A stretch of 64,000 nucleotides of DNA from Brachionus plicatilis (taxonomy: Eukaryota > Rotifera > Eurotatoria > Ploima > Brachionidae): the NCBI GenBank assembly GCA_010279815.1, contig QEOQ01000707.1:543318-607317 (forward strand), read 5' to 3'. Under the pieces are notes generated by a model that was given only the letters and a program-made list of their open reading frames with translations, had not been told where the DNA came from and ran no database searches. Shown piece by piece: positions 58,975 through 64,000 of the stretch. Each line of letters starts with the position of its first letter. The stretch's first letter is position 1. A program made the position numbers and the translations under genes.

Positions 58975-60038
58975 AAATAATTTTTTTTACTTGAATCTTC
59001 AGTTATCATTTTTTTTAAATCATTTAACGTAAGGTTAGCATCTGGGTTTTGTTTTAGATAAATTTTAGTTTGATCAATTGTTCGATGTCGGCTGATTCTG
59101 TCACACATATAAAATTTAAATCGGGGATGTTCAGCAAATGGGTAATAGTATTCTCCTGTTTTTGGGTTTAAAGTGGCGTATTTCAATAAGTGGCTTACTG
59201 CTAAAGTTTCAGTTACAAATTCTCTTCGTGCTTTTTTTGTTGGATCTCCTTTGCCTAAGGGGAAAAGCTTTGGGAAAACAAGTGAGCAAATTCCGTCTAT
59301 AGTAAATTCATTAATGGGTGAAGTATCAACTGTTGGCCAATTTAGTCTTTGTTTTATTTTATCATATTGTAAAATGTTTTCTTCTTCTTGTTGTACAAAA
59401 TAATGATAATCGGAATGTGTCTCTATGGGATTATCCTTGATCTCAGGGCCTAAATCTTGATTAATTAAATCGTTATCGTTTATTTCGTTTAAATTATTGG
59501 GGATATCATCTTCAGGTAATTTATCAATATTTTCTCGATCAATATATATCTTATTGCTTTTCCAAGCTGGATTATTATCGATAAGAAAATTTAGAACAGT
59601 AATAATTCTATTTTTATTTACTTTAAACTCTTTTGATTTGTTATTAGTCCCATTTATTTTAACAATTAATAAAGGTAGATCTTTGATTAGTCGAGGGAGA
59701 GAGGTAACTATTGATGACACATCCTGTTTAAAGTTTATAAGAGATCCTTTACTCACATATTGTCCGCCTTTTAAACGATAAATACTCATTACAGGTAGGA
59801 CTGGACTAATTAACATTTCTTCTATCATCGTTAAATTATTCAAAGAAAGCTTGACTAGATGACTTAATTTGTTATGGCTTGGGTCCATGTCGTTAAGGTC
59901 TGTAAAGCGGATATTATATAAATCACAGGTTTCACATTTTGATTTTGTGGTTGGCCATAGTTCAGAACAATGATCACAAAAAAAAGGGTTCCATAGTCTT
60001 ATGTTTTCATGGAATTTCATAATCTCTTGTTTTACCAA
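58975..60038 (-). pseudogene. Minus-strand Helitron: DUF6570/N-terminal region
   Basis: About 355 codons of intact frame. It starts near a CxxC-type cysteine cluster (FFCDHCSELWPTTKSKCETC), followed by PVLPVMSIYRLKGGQYVSKG (a DUF6570-like block common in Helitron proteins), an acidic linker, and the PKLFPLGKGDP motif of the Helitron-like N domain, then YYPFAEHPRFKFYMCDR. The protein leads into the Rep domain but is cut by the MITE. It overlaps in spirit with the next frame upstream (60587-60045): a single TAA near 60045 separates them, so they were probably one protein. Confidence 0.8.
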
Positions 60039-60044
60039 TGGCTG

Positions 60045-60587
60045 TTAATGTAATGGACCATGTTTAGATGAGTTGAATTCCCTTAAATATTGGTCTTTTG
60101 AAATAGACGAATAAATAGGTAAAATTTTTTTTGGTAAAATATTTTGTGTTATGAGATTATTTTTATCTTTGTTTAAAGGACATTTTCCACTTCTTATGGT
60201 TTTGTGATCAGAACCGCCACATCTACATTTTGATAATTGTTTAATAGATTCGATGATATTAATTGTGTTATCTCGATTTGTTTTAGGTAATAATATTGTG
60301 TCTGATGATACAATATTTTTTGGTGGAACATTATTTGTTTGTAAAAAATTAATACTTTGTTGATTAGTCAATTGACCGGAAAAATTCAAAATGGTTTCAG
60401 GTTGGTCTAGTTGAGTATTTATCAAGTCGTTACTCTGGTTAGTTGAGAAATTAAGTTGAGCAAGTGATTTGAATTTTAGTGGACATTTGATGCTTTTTGT
60501 ATTAAGGTGGTCAGAACCTCCACATCTACATTTTGTTCTCTTAATTTGTTTAGGAGATGGTGTAATATTTATTTTAAAGTTCTTCAA
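60045..60587 (-). pseudogene. Minus-strand Helitron: CRCGGSDH repeat N-terminus
   Basis: 180 codons with two copies of a small cysteine motif: TKCRCGGSDHLNTKSIKCPL near the start and KCRCGGSDHKTIRSGKCPLN about 110 residues later. Each C-x-C...H...C unit looks like a zinc knuckle. It ends LREFNSSKHGPLH just before the next frame. Such knuckles precede DUF6570 in many Helitron-encoded proteins. Confidence 0.75.
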
Positions 60588-60902
60588 AGACTTCTAATTT
60601 AAATAATGATTAGATTATTATCTGTTAATTAAGCATAATTTAAATTTTTACGTTGTTAATAGGTGAAAAAATTTAATTAGGTGATTTAATAGAGGATATT
60701 TTGTGTCTATGGTTACCATCTTCTATTTGAGTATGGATTTTTCTTTTAGGAGTATGAGTACTGGACTCTAAAAAAGCATTATTTAGGGTGTCGTAATTTT
60801 TATTCATTTTTTAAATAAAAATACAAAATATTGAATTGTTTAATTGTAATTGTAAAATATTTAATTGTGAAAAAATTAGATTAAAGGTAAAAATTTTAAG
60901 TG

Positions 60903-61340
60903 TTAGTTCGGTTTAGTTCTTTTGTTGCCTTTATTTTGAATCGGTTTTGTTACCGCTTGGGTTGAAGTGATTGGTGCAGAGGATTGTGTTTGTGGTGGTG
61001 TTTGTGATGCGATCGGAGTGGGTAAATGAGTACGAGAACATTCATGTTGGGTCAAACTTTGATTAATCAACTCATCATCGTCCTCGTTACTAGCCGATTG
61101 AATGTTATTTTTTTCATTAGGATCCCACTTAACGACTACTTGTTTTTGAAATTCTTTGAGTTTGGATCCAGTTGAATCAAGAACGATTTCATCGAAGAGT
61201 TCTTCATTTATTTTAAATTTTGACACACACAGCCGCTTAATTGAATTTTTCTGGTAGTTAAGTTGTTTAAAAGATTCCATTAAGTTCTTAATTTGTCTTG
61301 AAATCTTATTCAAATCATCAAAAAATTCAAAATTTTCCAT
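60903..61340 (-). CDS. Small upstream ORF of the minus-strand Helitron
   Basis: 145 aa, intact. Predicted helical N-terminus (FFDDLNKISRQIKNLMESFK), VVVKWDPNEK in the middle, an acidic stretch, and a Pro/Thr/Gln-rich tail ending KGNKRTKPN. It is followed after about 320 bp by the knuckle-containing frame on the same strand, so it probably belongs to the element. Function unknown; no domain recognised. Confidence 0.4.
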   Translation of the reverse strand: MENFEFFDDLNKISRQIKNLMESFKQLNYQKNSIKRLCVSKFKINEELFDEIVLDSTGSKLKEFQKQVVVKWDPNEKNNIQSASNEDDDELINQSLTQHECSRTHLPTPIASQTPPQTQSSAPITSTQAVTKPIQNKGNKRTKPN

Positions 61341-61834
61341 CTGTGGTCGTTAAATTGGATACTGAAAGGAAAAAAAAATATCGAAATTAAATTGTATGAG
61401 AGATATATATGTGAGACGGATAGATTTATTATGTGCTTAATGAGAGAGAGAGAGAGGTGAGAGAGGGTTTTTTCTTTTATATTTTATTAACAAATAGAGA
61501 CGCTTACGCTCTTTTAATTTTTTCAAATCAGACGCGCATAGCAAAAATTTTAAAAGAAAGAAAAGTGTTAAAAAACTAATTTAACAAATATCTCTTGTTT
61601 GATTGAACAAAGAATTTTTTTATGCGTTTTTTTTTTATTAATATAAAATTATCGAATGAATTTTGTTTATTTTTTTTTTTTTTTGTCAATCAGCAAATTA
61701 TATTTGCAGATTTTTTAAATATTTTCTTCTAAACGAATCAATTACTTGGGTTTCGAAGTCAATCAGATTTTTTCAGTCCAAAACCGAACGGTCTTGTCTG
61801 GTTAATTAGCTCGTCACGACCGCTCGTTCCTCGC
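61341..61834. other. 5' flank of the minus-strand Helitron
   Basis: Contains a (GA)n run (61443-61468), long T runs, and a less AT-rich stretch at 61745-61835. One Helitron end should lie here (5' TC on the minus strand), but I could not fix the base. Confidence 0.4.
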
Positions 61835-63500
61835 AACAATATATCATTTCGAAGTGTCGATGAACTTAAAAGTAAACCAAACTTAACTCGAACGTATAAG
61901 GAAGAATGTTATATCGCAATTTAATAAAAAGACCAGACGATTGTGACCCAGGCATCGATTATTTGACATATTCAAATTTAAAAGATCAAATTAACATATT
62001 GGATTTGAAAAGTTTTTAAATCGGAATTCCATTGATGAAAACTTTGACCAAATTAGACTTGAAGACCATATTTTAATGTTCCAAAATTCTGCTGCGATAA
62101 TGTAGAACCGATTAATGAAGATGATTATATTGCAAATACAAGATTTTTTGAAGAAATAAAAGGCGATTTCGAAATTGGATCTCTTTTGGAACTAGTTAAA
62201 AATTTATCGAAGAAAATTACCGATTTAAATGATCAAAACGATGAACTAACATTTTGTCAAAAAAAATGGTCGATGAAGTAATCAAAAATATAGAAATCAG
62301 ATGATGTATTATTTATTTGGTCCTTCTGGAACTGGCAGATGGTTTTTATTAAATTACATTAACAATTATTTGATTATTAATAATATTTACGAATGCAAAT
62401 TAGCAACAACTGGATTCGCCGCACGCAATATTAGGGGTCAAACAGTACATAGCTTTTTTTCATTAGATCTTGTGTAAGATATTACTTTAGAATTCGAGAG
62501 CGATATATGGTTTAAAATTAAGAACAGTGAAGTTATTATTGTAAATTAGGTAAGTATACTGAATGATAAAACTCTATCAATGCAGTTTTGCAAGTTGTAC
62601 AACGAAGTAATTTTTATTCGGCGGTAAAACTTTGATATTGATCGGTGATTTTTTTGTTACTACGCCAAAGTACCAGTAGAACAGTTATTTAATTCTATAT
62701 TATTCACTCCAAATTTTATACCGTTTCTTTTAACTAAACAATGTTCGGCAAAAAATGACGAAAGATCGACTTGGAAGACTGACCCAGGAAGATGTTCAGT
62801 TTATTAATAAGCGATATTGTGAATTTGGACATAAATTGTCTGAGAAATCCATTAATTATGAAAATTCTGTATATTTGGCGAGTTTACATGTCCAAAGAAA
62901 AGAAATCATCAAACACAATAACAAGAAAAAGCCTCGGAGATAATATTAATTAACAGTCAAAATATGGATCATTACAGAAATGAAATAGGAGATAATAAAA
63001 GAATGATAATCAATAATCAACAAGGAGCTCTTGAGCATATTTTATAGATTTACCCTTGTTGTCCAAAAATGGTTGTAAAAATTGGTGCTCTAAATTCGGA
63101 CTTGGTAAATGGTTTTATAGGAAAATATATATGTCATAGCGAAAATGTCCTATTACTCAGGATGTAGGATGGATCGATATAGACTGTACCTAAATTTTAA
63201 CAGCCCATTTTTTTCAAAAATACAGGTACAGTTTTTTACAGGATTCAATTTTCAGTAGGAAATGCAACTGCTCAAACTATTCATAAAGTTCAAGGATTTA
63301 CACTCGAACGATGCCACACTTCTATTGACAAAAATGTTTTTTCAAATGGTCAAGCCTATGTTGCTTTATCTAGAATGCAAAACGCTAACGATTTACATTT
63401 AAAGCGTTTTATTCTAGAAGCTGTGACAGTTTATGAAAATTTAGTTCGATTGTGGGAGTACATCAAAATTAACGGTACTTATTTTCAGTTTTACCAAATG
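61835..63500 (+). pseudogene. Plus-strand Helitron: Pif1-type helicase portion (degenerate)
   Basis: Starts ISFRSVDELKSKPNLTRTYKE, then MLYRNLIKRPDDCDPGID, MMYYLFGPSGTGRWF (Walker A with GK changed to GR), LATTGFAARNIRGQTVHSFF, LIGDFF (GDxxQ region decayed), a 62-codon frame at 62755-62943 (LGRLTQEDVQFINKRYCEFG), CPKMVVKIGALNSDLVNGF and the C-terminal ATAQTIHKVQGFTLERCH followed by NGQAYVALSRMQNANDLHL. Order and spacing are those of Pif1-type helicases. Frameshifts and stops abound. On the same strand and in the right order relative to 53970-55480, it is probably the other half of that element. Confidence 0.8.
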
Positions 63501-64000
63501 CTCTAAATAATTTAGACATGATAAATTTTTAGACACGACTAATAAAACAAATTCGAACTTTAATGATTCATTGAAAGAAAATCAAAATGAAAATAAAACC
63601 AGTGTTTTTTTTTATAGTGATAATTCGATTAATATGACAGGAACAATAAATTATTTTATTTAAAACTAAGAACTGAGTTTAAAGAATTTGATTTGGACGA
63701 TAGTTTATTAAGTTATTATATCAAAAAACAAGCATTAGAAAATTTTTTCAGGAACAAAAATGAAAATATTTTTAGTATCATTTAATATTTAGTAAAACTT
63801 TTTTCAACAGATTAAACTGTTGAACGAATCGTATCGTATTATATCTATGCTACATCCAGAATTTATAAAACACTATTTACCGATCAAAACAATGTTTTAT
63901 TGAATAAAGATTAAAAAATATTATCTGAAGCGTCTTGAAGCTACATGCACGCGATGAATGCGTGATGCATGTATTTTATTTTAGACTTTGGATGTCCTAT
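63501..64000. other. Terminal AT-rich sequence
   Basis: No supported gene; may contain the 3' end of the plus-strand Helitron. Confidence 0.35.

Noticed and set aside
59173..59781. Plus-strand frames of 76 and 94 codons
   Set aside because: Antisense shadows of the Helitron DUF6570 frame.
1..64000. CRISPR array, bacterial operon or prophage
   Set aside because: No regularly spaced repeats or operon-like gene packing; spliced metazoan genes throughout.

Overview
The window is a very AT-rich (by eye about three quarters A+T) piece of a small-genome invertebrate animal. Genes carry many short introns (mostly 50-150 nt, GT-AG). The protein set is metazoan: a vasopressin/oxytocin-type receptor, TMEM138, VKOR, a stanniocalcin-type hormone and acyloxyacyl hydrolase. 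The repeat set (FLYWCH/MULE-type transposase fragments, Helitrons, CR1/RTE-like LINE tails, many foldback MITEs) fits a rotifer such as a Brachionus-type monogonont. That assignment is an inference. Exon models below were joined by hand from splice sites and reading phase; none has transcript support.

Layout. 0-2.5 kb: a complete 4-exon vasopressin/oxytocin-like GPCR (+). 3.4-6.6 kb: transposon remnants (MULE C-terminus, LINE RT, hairpins, an 800-bp foldback). 6.8-8.0 kb: 3' part of a multi-sushi (CCP) protein (+). 8.1-15.2 kb: repeats, including nested foldbacks, an unusual GC-rich block, a TIR element inside a dispersed repeat, and a LINE 3' end. 15.2-18 kb: TMEM138 (-) head-to-head with a 3-exon gene I do not recognise (+). 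20.1-20.8 kb: VKOR (-). 21-25 kb: LINE 3' end, a candidate secreted peptide (-) and a foldback. 25.9-27.1 kb: S-formylglutathione hydrolase (-).

28.6-39.3 kb is the structural centrepiece: an inverted duplication with arms of about 3.3 kb of shared sequence and a spacer of about 2.5 kb. Each arm carries exons 2-11 of cysteinyl-tRNA synthetase, nearly identical in both copies. The two first exons lie in the spacer and have clearly diverged. The left copy's first intron is almost filled by an antisense, intronless stanniocalcin-like gene that the right copy lacks.

42.3-48.5 kb: a 6-exon GABA-B/GPR156-like class C receptor (+) that starts just before TM1, with no Venus flytrap domain in the model. 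Its introns hold a long-TIR MULE-type element, a foldback and LINE fragments. 49.4-50.3 kb: another TIR element. 50.9-52.8 kb: a decayed acyloxyacyl hydrolase gene with in-frame stops and a lost catalytic serine.

53.9-63.5 kb: nested Helitrons. A degenerate plus-strand element (Rep at 54-55.5 kb, helicase at 61.8-63.5 kb) appears to be split by a second Helitron on the minus strand (55.8-61.3 kb). The second one is itself interrupted by a 321-bp TA-flanked MITE. Several kilobases, listed as intergenic, hold nothing I can assign.
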